Shown here: one piece after another, positions 35,334-42,448 of the stretch
How the letters are laid out: each line of letters opens with the position of its first letter
Position numbering within the stretch: position 1 is the stretch's first letter
Source: JAERML01 sp035687895
GTDB taxonomy: Bacteria; Bacteroidota; Ignavibacteria; UBA10030; UBA6906
Assembly: GCA_035687895.1 (NCBI GenBank)
Contig: DASRUE010000196.1
Span: 1-64,000 of the forward strand
Direction of reading: 5' to 3'
Length of the DNA stretch: 64,000 bases
Program-made: the position numbers and the translations under genes
The notes under the pieces: generated by a model
Told to the model about the DNA's origin: nothing
The model's input: only the letters and a program-made list of their open reading frames with translations
Databases searched by the model: none

Positions 35334-35570
35334 CTAAAAAGTGAATACGGAGATAGTGCTTGCCAGCAGGTTGTTGATCCCAAGCCGGGTGTTACAGACT
35401 TCGCAAATCACGTTGCCGTTACCCCTATTGAGACAGCGAATGACGGCATTTTCACAAAATCCAAGTTCACGAAGTCGTATACAGACGTCGGGGTGCGATT
35501 GGATTTCCCTAATGCGGACAGGGCGCCCAAGAGGTGCGTTAGCAAGCGTGAATGACGAACTTGGGTTCAT
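35334..35570 (-). CDS. Second FeoA-like protein
   Basis: The 78-residue protein shows APLGRPVRIREIQSHPDVCIRLRELGFCENAVIRCLNRGNGNVICEVCNTRLGINNLLA, an FeoA-like core in which the GDPxxVxxxGxxxxLR segment reads GNVICEVCNTRLGINNL. It has four cysteines (C30, C40, and a CEVC pair), unusual for FeoA, which could bind metal. ATG 35570 lies 5 bases after the fur stop; a longer frame begins inside fur. Tandem FeoA proteins occur in several FeoB systems and may form a complex. Confidence 0.78.
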   Translation of the reverse strand: MNPSSSFTLANAPLGRPVRIREIQSHPDVCIRLRELGFCENAVIRCLNRGNGNVICEVCNTRLGINNLLASTISVFTF

Positions 35571-35574
35571 ATCG

Positions 35575-36018
35575 CTATGCTCTCTTCTTACATTTGGAAC
35601 AGATTCCAAAAATCTGAAGTGTTGAACTTTGTGCCTTGAAACTCTTCTCGTCGCACACATCATCTTGAATCCGCTCGAGTTTTTCGTTTACGAATTCGAT
35701 AATGTCTCCACAGTCCAGGCAAATAAGATGGTGGTGATGCGGACGCCCGAAGGCTTTCTCGTATCGAGATGTATTTTCGGCAAACCTGTACTTGGAGACG
35801 AGGCCGCATTCCTGAAGCACCTCCAGAGTATTGTATACAGTTGCCTTAGAGACTTTGATGCCATTCGTGATTAACCGGTAGTAGAGTCCCTCGACATCAA
35901 AGTGTCCCTGGCTTTCCAATACTGCGTCTAAGATCGCAAAACGCTCGGGAGTCGAGCGCTGCTTTCCGCTTGCCTTCAGATGGGTTGTGAGTATCTCGTG
36001 CGCTGCGTGAACGTCCAT
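35575..36018 (-). CDS. Fur-family metalloregulator
   Basis: The 147-residue protein has a winged helix (TPERFAILDAVLESQGHFDVEGLYYRLITNGIKVSKATVYNTLEVLQECGLV). The metal-binding C-terminal domain contains GRPHHHHLICLDCGDIIEF and a second CxxC (CSKCKK) at the C-terminus, giving the structural zinc site. It should repress the feo operon when iron (or another metal) is bound. It is the first gene of the operon, so it is autoregulated; the operator candidate lies 9 bases upstream of its start. Fur proper, Zur and PerR cannot be separated from sequence alone, but the feo genes favour iron. Confidence 0.9.
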   Translation of the reverse strand: MDVHAAHEILTTHLKASGKQRSTPERFAILDAVLESQGHFDVEGLYYRLITNGIKVSKATVYNTLEVLQECGLVSKYRFAENTSRYEKAFGRPHHHHLICLDCGDIIEFVNEKLERIQDDVCDEKSFKAQSSTLQIFGICSKCKKRA

Positions 36019-36026
36019 GGCTCCTC

Positions 36027-36049
36027 TTATTTAGAATTAGTCTAAATAA
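36027..36049 (-). promoter_or_regulatory. Fur-family operator candidate, perfect 9-5-9 inverted repeat
   Basis: TTATTTAGA (36027-36035), spacer ATTAG and TCTAAATAA (36041-36049) are perfect inverted copies. The repeat begins at the last base of the -10 box and lies between promoter and start codon, where a bound repressor would block transcription. Confidence 0.65.
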
Positions 36050-36077
36050 AAATAAGCACAAATATCCAAGTTGTCAA
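36049..36077 (-). promoter_or_regulatory. Promoter of the fur-feo operon
   Basis: On the minus strand TTGACA (36077-36072), a 17-base spacer and TATTTT (36054-36049), then the inverted repeat. The start codon of the Fur-family gene is at 36018. Confidence 0.7.
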
Positions 36078-36150
36078 GAGAGAAGTTAGAAATAGATTTG
36101 ACATGTATCGAAAACAGTGTGAAAAATCTCTGGAAATTTGCAGATTTTGC

Positions 36151-36178
36151 TTGCTTATTTCGTCCGGATTAGTATATT
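36151..36178 (+). promoter_or_regulatory. Predicted promoter for the DHS-like gene
   Basis: TTGCTT (36151-36156), a 16-base spacer and TATATT (36173-36178), 46 bases before the ATG at 36225. Spacing is one base short of the pattern seen elsewhere. Confidence 0.4.
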
Positions 36179-36224
36179 TTCACCGGGCAAACGGTTAGTC
36201 CCCTTCTTCTAATTCTTAGTATGA

Positions 36225-37325
36225 ATGAAGTCTCCTAAAGCCAACCTTCTCAGCGGCAGACGAATAATCAGGGCTCCTATTCCCAAGAACATCCCAATTG
36301 TGAAATTGGTTGATGAGTACTTCCAGGCCTACAATGGAGGCAGACTGCGAGAAGCTTGCCAGTTGTTCTCTACAAAGATGCTCGCGAGAGATGTAACCGT
36401 GGGTATGAGTATTACTGGTGCACTTACGCCGGCCGGGCTCGGATCGTGCATAGTTCCTCTGATAAGAGCGGGATTTGTGGATTGGATCGTTAGCACGGGG
36501 GCCAACCTTTACCACGACACTCACTTCGCAATTGGCCACACCCTTCACCGCGGCTCGCCATTTCTCGATGATCGAGTCCTGCGCAAGGAAGGAGTGATTA
36601 GGATATATGACATTCTCTTCGATTATGAAGTTCTGCTGAGCACGGATGAGTTCTTCAGGACTGTTCTTCGCAACGAAGAGTTCCAGAAAGAAATGGGGAC
36701 GGCCGAGCTACACTATAAGCTTGGTAAATATGTCCTTGAGCGCGAGAGAGTATTACGTATCAGGCATAGCAGTGTGCTAGCAACCGCGTACCGATGCGGT
36801 GTGCCGGTTTACACCCCTTCGCCGGGTGATAGCTCTATAGGAATGAATATAGCTGAGATTGAGTTATCTGGATATAGGACGCGTCTAGATGTTCTTCTTG
36901 ATGTCAACGAAACAGCAGCCATTGTGCTAGACGCAAAGAAAAGGGGTGGGAGGAGTGGAGTGTTGATCTTCGGTGGTGGGTCACCAAAGAATTTCATTTT
37001 ACAGACTGAACCTCAGATCCAAGAAGTGCTGAAGATCAACGAGAAAGGGCACGATTTCTTCTTGCAGGTTACCGATGCCCGACCCGATACGGGTGGTTTG
37101 TCAGGTGCGACCCCGTCAGAAGCAGTCAGTTGGGGAAAAGTGGATCCCGACAAGCTTCCTGATACCGTTGTGGCCTACCTTGATGCAACGGTAGCCATGC
37201 CAATTTTGACCTCGTATGCCTTGGCAAGACGTAAACCTCGCCAACTTAAACGCCTGTACGATCGTCGAGCAGAGTCGTTGGAACGATTGAAACGTGAATA
37301 CAAAAGAGTGAGCAAGAGTTCTTAG
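36225..37325 (+). CDS. Deoxyhypusine synthase-like protein
   Basis: The 366-residue protein shows the DHS family pattern. DVTVGMSITGALTPAGLG and VDWIVSTGANLYHDTHFAIG form the NAD-binding region, and QVTDARPDTGGLSGATPSEAVSWGK carries the catalytic lysine segment (EAVSWGK). True deoxyhypusine synthase modifies eIF5A, which bacteria lack. Bacterial members act as homospermidine synthases or on other polyamine substrates, so the role here is probably polyamine metabolism, inferred. It is transcribed divergently from the fur-feo operon and followed by a histone-H1-like gene. Length is normal. Confidence 0.82.
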   Translation: MKSPKANLLSGRRIIRAPIPKNIPIVKLVDEYFQAYNGGRLREACQLFSTKMLARDVTVGMSITGALTPAGLGSCIVPLIRAGFVDWIVSTGANLYHDTHFAIGHTLHRGSPFLDDRVLRKEGVIRIYDILFDYEVLLSTDEFFRTVLRNEEFQKEMGTAELHYKLGKYVLERERVLRIRHSSVLATAYRCGVPVYTPSPGDSSIGMNIAEIELSGYRTRLDVLLDVNETAAIVLDAKKRGGRSGVLIFGGGSPKNFILQTEPQIQEVLKINEKGHDFFLQVTDARPDTGGLSGATPSEAVSWGKVDPDKLPDTVVAYLDATVAMPILTSYALARRKPRQLKRLYDRRAESLERLKREYKRVSKSS

Positions 37326-37363
37326 CAAAGAAACCCTTTCATTCACACTAAGGAGAAAAAATC

Positions 37364-37555
37364 ATGAGCAGGCTTCAGGAACTCAAGGACTTGGTACAGT
37401 CTTTTGATAAAGACTTCGTAAAGTTCTATGAGAAGGGGAACAAGTCAGCCGGGACGCGCGTGCGGAAGGCCATGAATGAATTGAAGAAGAAGGCCCAAGA
37501 AATTAGAAAAGAAGTGCAGGAAATCAAGGCCCAAGCGAAAGAGGGTGGGGCCTGA
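37364..37555 (+). CDS. Histone-H1-like small basic protein
   Basis: The 63-residue, lysine-rich helical protein reads MSRLQELKDLVQSFDKDFV, then GNKSAGTRVRKAMNELKKKAQEIRKEV. The NKSAGTRxRKAM segment is the conserved part of the small Hc1/histone-H1-like proteins common in Bacteroidota and Chlorobiota. It probably binds DNA non-specifically as a nucleoid protein. Ribosome-binding site AAGGAG is 9 bases before ATG. It follows the DHS-like gene by 38 bases and is closed by a structured 3' region and a bidirectional terminator. Confidence 0.8.
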   Translation: MSRLQELKDLVQSFDKDFVKFYEKGNKSAGTRVRKAMNELKKKAQEIRKEVQEIKAQAKEGGA

Positions 37556-37579
37556 AAAGCCTCTCGATCCATTTACTGA

Positions 37580-37634
37580 AGGAGATGCACCCCCCATGGC
37601 TGCGGTGGGATGGCCATCTGGGTGTGTGTCTCCT
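37580..37634 (+). other. Imperfect hairpin in the 3' UTR of the H1-like gene
   Basis: GGAGA...CACCC (37581-37592) pairs with GGGTG...TCTCC (37620-37633), with an inner ATGGC/GCCAT stem. It lies before the stronger bidirectional terminator. Confidence 0.4.
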
Positions 37635-37645
37635 TCATCAATCTG

Positions 37646-37680
37646 CAAAAAGAAACCCACCATGTGGTGGGTTTGTCTCT
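37646..37680. terminator. Bidirectional terminator between the H1-like gene and rpsU
   Basis: AAACCCACCA (37653-37662) and TGGTGGGTTT (37665-37674) are perfect inverted copies with a 2-base loop, flanked by AAAAA on the left and GTCTCT on the right. Confidence 0.75.
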
Positions 37681-37681
37681 C

Positions 37682-37876
37682 TCAGACTTGCTCCGCGAGA
37701 GTTCGTTGAGCTCGTCGTACCGCTTTGACTTTCTTCATCCGCTTTTTTACTGAAGGTTTTGTGAAGTAGGCTCTCTTCTTGAATTCCTTCAAGATGCCCG
37801 ACCGCTCGTATTTCTTCTTGAACCGCTTGATAGCGCGGTCAATCGGCTCGTTCTCTGCAACGACGATTCCTACCAA
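37682..37876 (-). CDS. rpsU: 30S ribosomal protein S21
   Basis: From the TTG start at 37876 the protein has 64 residues: VGIVVAENEPIDRAIKRFKKKYERSGIL, then EFKKRAYFTKPSVKKRMKK, the S21 pattern. An in-frame ATG at 37897 gives a longer product, but its first codons contain the perfect Shine-Dalgarno AAGGAGGTGAT placed before the TTG, so TTG is the real start. S21 aids mRNA initiation at the 30S platform. In FCB bacteria it is near the anti-SD helix and relates to their poor use of SD sequences, although here SDs are frequent. Confidence 0.9.
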   Translation of the reverse strand: MVGIVVAENEPIDRAIKRFKKKYERSGILKEFKKRAYFTKPSVKKRMKKVKAVRRAQRTLAEQV

Positions 37877-37929
37877 TTCTATCACCTCCTTCAGCATTTA
37901 TCAAGTGATTTTGATTCCGTGGTCATGCA

Positions 37930-38322
37930 TCATTGAGCGTTGTCTGATGCCGTCACAACACTCTCCAAAAGTCGTCTTTGTCCCAGTTTTTCAAAAGACA
38001 CGACAATTGCGCGCTCTCCTCTCGAGGTTCGTTCCTTGGAAATGATCTTTCCGATATCGTCCCATTCCAAATGGAATATCGCCTGGCCGACAACGTAAGT
38101 GTTTTCAGGCCGATACTCCAAGCACTCAGTTCGATCGAGCTTTTTCTTTGATTCTTCTTGTTCCCGTTTGTATTCGTTAATGTCAACTAACATCGAATGT
38201 CTGCACCGTGTGCACCGGTACCATGTTTTTTCGGGTTGACTTTCTACTGCACCTACCATCTCCATCTTGTTGACGCGTTCACAATGGTTACAATAGCGGG
38301 TGATACTCTTACCCCTTGCCAT
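37930..38322 (-). CDS. Zinc-ribbon protein with Tudor-like C-terminal half
   Basis: The 130-residue protein has a zinc ribbon in residues 1-45 with RYCNHCERVNKM and YRCTRCRHSMLVDIN, two CxxC pairs. A charged helix follows (EYKREQEESKKKLDR). The last 55 residues (YVVGQAIFHLEWDDIGKIISKER, RAIVVSFEKLGQRRLLE) resemble the small beta-barrel at the C-terminus of PcrA/UvrD helicases that binds RNA polymerase. Start ATG 38322 is chosen from AAGGAGGG 8 bases upstream. It is the gene upstream of rpsU on the same strand. No named family is recognised; a transcription or translation role is inference. Confidence 0.65.
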   Translation of the reverse strand: MARGKSITRYCNHCERVNKMEMVGAVESQPEKTWYRCTRCRHSMLVDINEYKREQEESKKKLDRTECLEYRPENTYVVGQAIFHLEWDDIGKIISKERTSRGERAIVVSFEKLGQRRLLESVVTASDNAQ

Positions 38323-38337
38323 GTTAACCCTCCTTAG

Positions 38338-38400
38338 TTGAAAGAAACTCTGGGATTCGAACCTGGGACACGACGCTGGGATTTCCACACGAGGGCAGGT
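38338..38400 (-). other. tRNA T-arm-like sequence in the leader of the zinc-ribbon gene
   Basis: On the minus strand the stretch reads GTCCCAGGTTCGAATCCCAGA, which looks like a tRNA T-arm, but the stem has two mismatches and no acceptor or anticodon arm could be found in the 75 bases before it. It is either a tRNA relic or chance. Confidence 0.3.
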
Positions 38401-38457
38401 GACAAACGACTCAATACAAGGTACTTGATTTCCTTTTGGAAGTCAAGATATTGTCGC

Positions 38458-38486
38458 TTGTGTTTGCGTGCATTGGTCGCTATATT
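38458..38486 (+). promoter_or_regulatory. Promoter of the tRNA gene
   Basis: TTGTGT (38458-38463), a 17-base spacer and TATATT (38481-38486), 14 bases before the tRNA. Confidence 0.55.
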
Positions 38487-38500
38487 TCAGTGGTTCGCTT

Positions 38501-38574
<74 letters not shown>

Positions 38575-38577
38575 CAG

Positions 38578-38605
38578 AGGCATCACGATTTCGTGATGCC
38601 TTTCT
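38578..38605 (+). terminator. Terminator of the tRNA gene
   Basis: AGGCATCACGA and TCGTGATGCCT are perfect 11-base inverted arms with a 2-base loop, followed by TTCTTTGTTT. Confidence 0.8.
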
Positions 38606-38810
38606 TTGTTTGTGCGCAGTTCCCAGCTTTTCGAGAAAGCTATGTATCCACATGGTCAAATCTGCCGTTAAGGTAAAACTTACATGGCATAAGCTCTCGA
38701 AATCCCCCAGTTTAACTCGTTTTAGGCCCTCCTTTCTGGCTTAACCTTTGCGCAAATCATGACTTACAAATAAGAACCTCTCGAATGTCCACATTGTCAG
38801 AAGGTTGACT

Positions 38811-39191
38811 ATGAGAATCTTGGTTGTTGACGACAATAAGGGTTTCCTCAACGTCATGGGTGACTTGCTGCGCGACTATGGTTACGAGGTTTTTCTTGCG
38901 GAGGATGGAAAGCAGGCCCGGGAGTTCTTGGAAGGAGAGAAGGTCGACGTTATCGTATCCGATGTTTTTATGCCGACGCTTGACGGGACTCGGTTCCACA
39001 GTTACGTTCGTGAGTTTACGGACTTTCAGGACATTCCTTTCATCTTCATCTCAGGGTACGATGACGAGCACACACGAAATGTAGTAGTTGATTCCAAGAT
39101 CGATTTCTTCATCAGCAAAACAGCGCCGGTGGAGACGCTCGTATCTCTGATTGAAAGCCTGAAACCAACAAAGCAGCTAAAGTCCGTCTGA
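38811..39191 (+). CDS. Single-domain response regulator upstream of the pilus cluster
   Basis: The 126-residue protein consists of one receiver domain: VVDDNKGF at 5-12, phosphoacceptor D51 in IVSDVFMPTLDG, S/T switch in IFISGYD and K in FISKTAP. There is no output domain. AGAAGG 6 bases upstream supports ATG 38811; a TTG at 38805 is in frame. It is 52 bases before the first PilB-type ATPase and may be co-transcribed, so control of the pilus-like machine (as PilG/PilH-like receivers do) is plausible but unproven. Confidence 0.8.
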   Translation: MRILVVDDNKGFLNVMGDLLRDYGYEVFLAEDGKQAREFLEGEKVDVIVSDVFMPTLDGTRFHSYVREFTDFQDIPFIFISGYDDEHTRNVVVDSKIDFFISKTAPVETLVSLIESLKPTKQLKSV

Positions 39192-39243
39192 TACGCGCGT
39201 CATTCACTGTAGAAAACCAATCTTTGCCAAGGAGCGGAACACT

Positions 39244-41115
39244 GTGTCAATTTCGGGAAATGTACATCCCCTACAACGGCCCCTCGAGGATGAGGAAGCA
39301 TCATCCGTGTCGTCACACCCAGCGAACGACACCATGTCGAACGGTGCTGGACAACCATTCATGTCCTCCTTCATGGAGCATTTGGTCCGATCCAAGATCG
39401 TGACTGAGGAAGTTGCACTTCGGGCGTCGGCATGGAAACACGAACAGAATGGACGCGGGAAGAAAAGCCTCGTGGAAATCCTTGCGGATGAGTTCAGCGT
39501 TCCACGGGACATCCTATATAATGAAGTCGCTCACTTCTACTCCTTTCGCATGATCGACCTTAATGATCGGAATGCAAGGAGGCTACCTCCGTCGACGGTC
39601 AACAAACTTCTTGCTGGGCTTCCGGAGTCAATCTACCAACTGGCACTCAAGCACAAAGTTCTTCCATACGAAGTTCCCGAAAACCAGCCGGACAAAATGT
39701 TGGTCGTTACCCCCAACCCTTCTGATCGCGAAGTGTATGAAGTAGCACGTTCGTTCACCTACAAGAAGTTCGAAATATGTTACATGAAGGAGCGAGACTG
39801 GGCGGAGTTCTGGCGCCAGGTCACCTTGGATAAGCAGCAGGTTGTTAGTGGGCTCGGCGGCTCAGACTCGGTTTTTGAGGAAGAGGATGCAGAGTTGGAC
39901 TTGGTGCTGGATAAAGAGATCAACAGAAGCCAGTTGATTGCGCTGGTGGAAAATCTCTTCGCCGATGCTGTGCGTGTCGGTGCCAGTGACATTCACATCA
40001 TGCCTAAAGGAGCACGCAAGACGGTAGTCTCATTCAGACTTGACGGAAGGTTGACTGAGTGGTACACGATTGAGGATGCTCGCGCAGAAGCCGTAGTTGC
40101 GGTTGTTAAAGGCAGGGGGTTGAACCTCGACAGGTTTGAGCGTATGGCCGCCCAGGATGGCTCGGCGCAGAAGGTTATCGATAATCAAGTGGTCAGGTTT
40201 CGCATTTCGATTATTCCAGTTGTCTCGCGTGAGCTGTCCGGCAAGTTCGAATCCGTCGTGATCCGCATTTTGAAGGACGCGGACGCATCCGTTACCCTGG
40301 AGGCAATCGGTTTCGATCCCTACTCATTGAAGGTTTTCGGTGAGGCGATCGCGAAACCGCATGGCATGGTAATTCTAACGGGACCAACGGGGAGCGGAAA
40401 AAGCACGACACTCGTTGCTGCGCTTCGGTCCGTGATGCATCCATCACGTAATACTATTACAGTCGAAGACCCAGTGGAATATCTGCTTGAAGGAGCGCGG
40501 CAGGTAAAGCTGAACCATAAACTCAATTTCGATGATGCCTTGCGCGCGATCCTTCGTCACGATCCTGACATTGTGATGGTGGGAGAGATCCGTGATCGAA
40601 TTACCGCAGATCTTGCCATCAAGCTTGCAAATACCGGCCATCTGACATTTTCGACCCTGCACACGAATGACGCGCCAAGCGCTGTCTCGCGGCTTTTCAA
40701 AATAGGTGTGGAACCCTTTCTTCTTGCTCAGGCACTAAATATTGTAGTTGCGCAACGTCTTGTCCGAAAACTCTGTGAAAAGTGCAAACAGCCTGTTTCA
40801 CAGGTGAGCGATATGCTTCTCGCAAAGACAGGATTTACGCAGGAAGAGGCAGAGACAACAACGTTTTACCGGGCAGTGGGATGTATCAATTGCGTTGGTG
40901 GGTTCAAGGGCCGTACTGCGATTCACGAGTCGCTGTATGTGACGCAAGAAGTCCGAGACATTATCCTTGAGAGTGGAGACAAGATCGACGTTAACGCCAT
41001 CCGTGATACGGCTGTGGCCCACGGCATGCAGACGCTTCGACAGTCTGGTATTGAATTGGTGAAGAGTGGCATCACTACAATGGATGAGATCATCAGTGGC
41101 ACCACAAACGACTGA
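39244..41115 (+). CDS. Type IV pilus/type II secretion assembly ATPase, PilB/GspE-type (first copy)
   Basis: A 623-residue hexameric ATPase. The N-terminal GspE-N/MshEN-like domains (about 40-200) are followed by the ATPase core: Walker A GPTGSGKSTT near 381-390, Asp box TVEDPVEY, Walker B HDPDIVMVGEIRD and the His box TFSTLHTNDAPSA. The C-terminal zinc site has CEKCKQPV and CINCVGG. It powers pilin polymerisation through the PilC platform. GTG at 39244 is chosen because AAGGAG lies 9 bases upstream. A second PilB-type gene at 43865 shares the same architecture, so one may serve a different pilin or form a mixed hexamer. Confidence 0.92.
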   Translation: MSISGNVHPLQRPLEDEEASSVSSHPANDTMSNGAGQPFMSSFMEHLVRSKIVTEEVALRASAWKHEQNGRGKKSLVEILADEFSVPRDILYNEVAHFYSFRMIDLNDRNARRLPPSTVNKLLAGLPESIYQLALKHKVLPYEVPENQPDKMLVVTPNPSDREVYEVARSFTYKKFEICYMKERDWAEFWRQVTLDKQQVVSGLGGSDSVFEEEDAELDLVLDKEINRSQLIALVENLFADAVRVGASDIHIMPKGARKTVVSFRLDGRLTEWYTIEDARAEAVVAVVKGRGLNLDRFERMAAQDGSAQKVIDNQVVRFRISIIPVVSRELSGKFESVVIRILKDADASVTLEAIGFDPYSLKVFGEAIAKPHGMVILTGPTGSGKSTTLVAALRSVMHPSRNTITVEDPVEYLLEGARQVKLNHKLNFDDALRAILRHDPDIVMVGEIRDRITADLAIKLANTGHLTFSTLHTNDAPSAVSRLFKIGVEPFLLAQALNIVVAQRLVRKLCEKCKQPVSQVSDMLLAKTGFTQEEAETTTFYRAVGCINCVGGFKGRTAIHESLYVTQEVRDIILESGDKIDVNAIRDTAVAHGMQTLRQSGIELVKSGITTMDEIISGTTND

Positions 41116-41338
41116 TTCGTTAAAGTTCGTCATTACAATAGGTATCGGAAATTCTGACTCTCGTCCAGTTACTTTTACCACAAGCATCCAAAACCCACAC
41201 CAGAAAGCCTGTTTTGACGGTCGCTCAATGAATTCTAATTCTGGCATGGCGCTTGGGACATTCTGTTGCACAAACACAAATGAATACAAACAACTAACTC
41301 CCACATTTAATCACATTCACCAATAAAGGAGCTCCACC

Positions 41339-41731
41339 ATGGGACAGCAGCAACTTTTGTTAATCATCCTTGGCGTCATCGTTGTCGGTATCGCAGTGGC
41401 GGTCGGCATCACGATGTTCCAGGATAACGCAGTGTCGGCGAACCGCGATGCGGTCACGAACGATCTCGTGAACCTCGCCTCACGTGCGCAACAGTACTAT
41501 CGTCGTCCGACGGCGTTGGGTGGCGGCCAGGGTGACTTTGACGGTCTGACCCTCGTAAAGCTGACCTCCAAGTCAATCAATGCAAACGGTTCATACGGGC
41601 TGACCTCGGCAGCAGGCCAGACAGCTGTTATCGAAGGATATGGCACGGAGAATGGCAATGACGGTTCGACGGTGATTCATCTTACGATGAACGTGCTTTC
41701 GGATAGCACGTACATTGTAGAAGTTAACTAA
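41339..41731 (+). CDS. Major pilin-like protein, atypical leader (first copy)
   Basis: The 130-residue protein starts MGQQQLLLIILGVIVVGI, a hydrophobic helix directly at the N-terminus, then NRDAVTNDLVNLASRAQQYYRRP and a small beta domain with GGGQGDF and GSYGLTS. It has the overall build of a type IV pilin, but the leader is only MG and there is no glutamate at mature position 5 and no FTLIE motif. Strong ribosome-binding site AAAGGAG 8 bases upstream, a 223-base non-coding region before it and a stable hairpin after it suggest high expression, so it is probably the main subunit. A close paralogue follows. Confidence 0.75.
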   Translation: MGQQQLLLIILGVIVVGIAVAVGITMFQDNAVSANRDAVTNDLVNLASRAQQYYRRPTALGGGQGDFDGLTLVKLTSKSINANGSYGLTSAAGQTAVIEGYGTENGNDGSTVIHLTMNVLSDSTYIVEVN

Positions 41732-41740
41732 CGCATGCTT

Positions 41741-41771
41741 GAACGGGCTTCCCTTGTCGGGGAGCCCGTTC
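41741..41771 (+). terminator. Stable hairpin between the two pilin-like genes
   Basis: GAACGGGCTTCCC (41741-41753) pairs with GGGGAGCCCGTTC (41759-41771), one wobble, followed by ACTATTTTC. The poor T-run suggests a partial terminator or 3' stabiliser that raises the first pilin transcript over downstream genes. Confidence 0.6.
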
Positions 41772-41796
41772 ACTATTTTCACAAAACGGTAAAGCC

Positions 41797-42207
41797 ATGG
41801 GCACTCAACAGTTATTGCTAATCGTCGTCGGCGTCGTCCTCGTTGGAATCATGATTGCAGTGGGACTCTTCATGTTTCGGGACCAGGCGGCTGCCACGAA
41901 CAGAGATGCGCTCACAAACGATCTGACACATCTTGCTTCGGCGGCACAGCAGCACTATCGGCGCCCAACGGTTTTTGGTGGTGGACAGAGGAGATTTACA
42001 GGTCTCACGTTGAGCAAGCTGACGACAAAACCCATCAACGCTAATGGGACGTACTCACTGTCTCCGGATCCAGTAACAGGAACACCGGCCTCGGTTCAGA
42101 TTACCGGGATTGGGCGTGAAACTGGAATTGATGGGACTAATAAGGTCAAAGTTGTTGTGCTGGTATTCCCCGACAGCGTCTATGTAGACGACTCCAACGG
42201 CAACTAG
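41797..42207 (+). CDS. Pilin-like protein, tandem paralogue (second copy)
   Basis: The 136-residue protein begins MGTQQLLLIVVGVVLVGI and shares NRDALTNDLTHLASAAQQHYRRPTVFGGGQ and GLTLSKLTTKPINANGTYSL with the preceding gene, showing a recent tandem duplication. The N-terminus again has a two-residue leader and no Glu5. The C-terminal beta part differs more (GIGRETGIDGTNKVKVVVLVFPDSVYVDD). It may be a minor or alternative pilin. The 241 bases after it carry no gene; a G/C-rich inverted stretch near 42277-42322 could be structured. Confidence 0.75.
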   Translation: MGTQQLLLIVVGVVLVGIMIAVGLFMFRDQAAATNRDALTNDLTHLASAAQQHYRRPTVFGGGQRRFTGLTLSKLTTKPINANGTYSLSPDPVTGTPASVQITGIGRETGIDGTNKVKVVVLVFPDSVYVDDSNGN

Positions 42208-42448
42208 ACCGATGTTCGGAAGCAACAGTCTGAGCAACACAAAAAAGAGGATGTAGGAATCTAGACAGAGGATTAGTACAAACAGGGGGGAGTCGTAATA
42301 GGGGGTACCTCCCCTTGTTGGTTCGCTTGTTTTGCTAGGTGGGGGATCTAGTAAGACGTCGGGCGATTCCAACGGGGGAGCTTACCCTTTACGTGTTCAA
42401 TAGAGAGAGTGTGATACAGCGTACAATTTAACGTAAGAGGAATGCATC

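Noticed and set aside
38338..38400. Second tRNA gene on the minus strand
   Set aside because: Only a T-arm-like sequence is present; stem mismatches and lack of acceptor and anticodon arms rule out a functional tRNA.
42277..42322. G-rich inverted stretch after the second pilin
   Set aside because: Pairing is imperfect and there is no T-run, so I did not call a terminator; it may still be structured.
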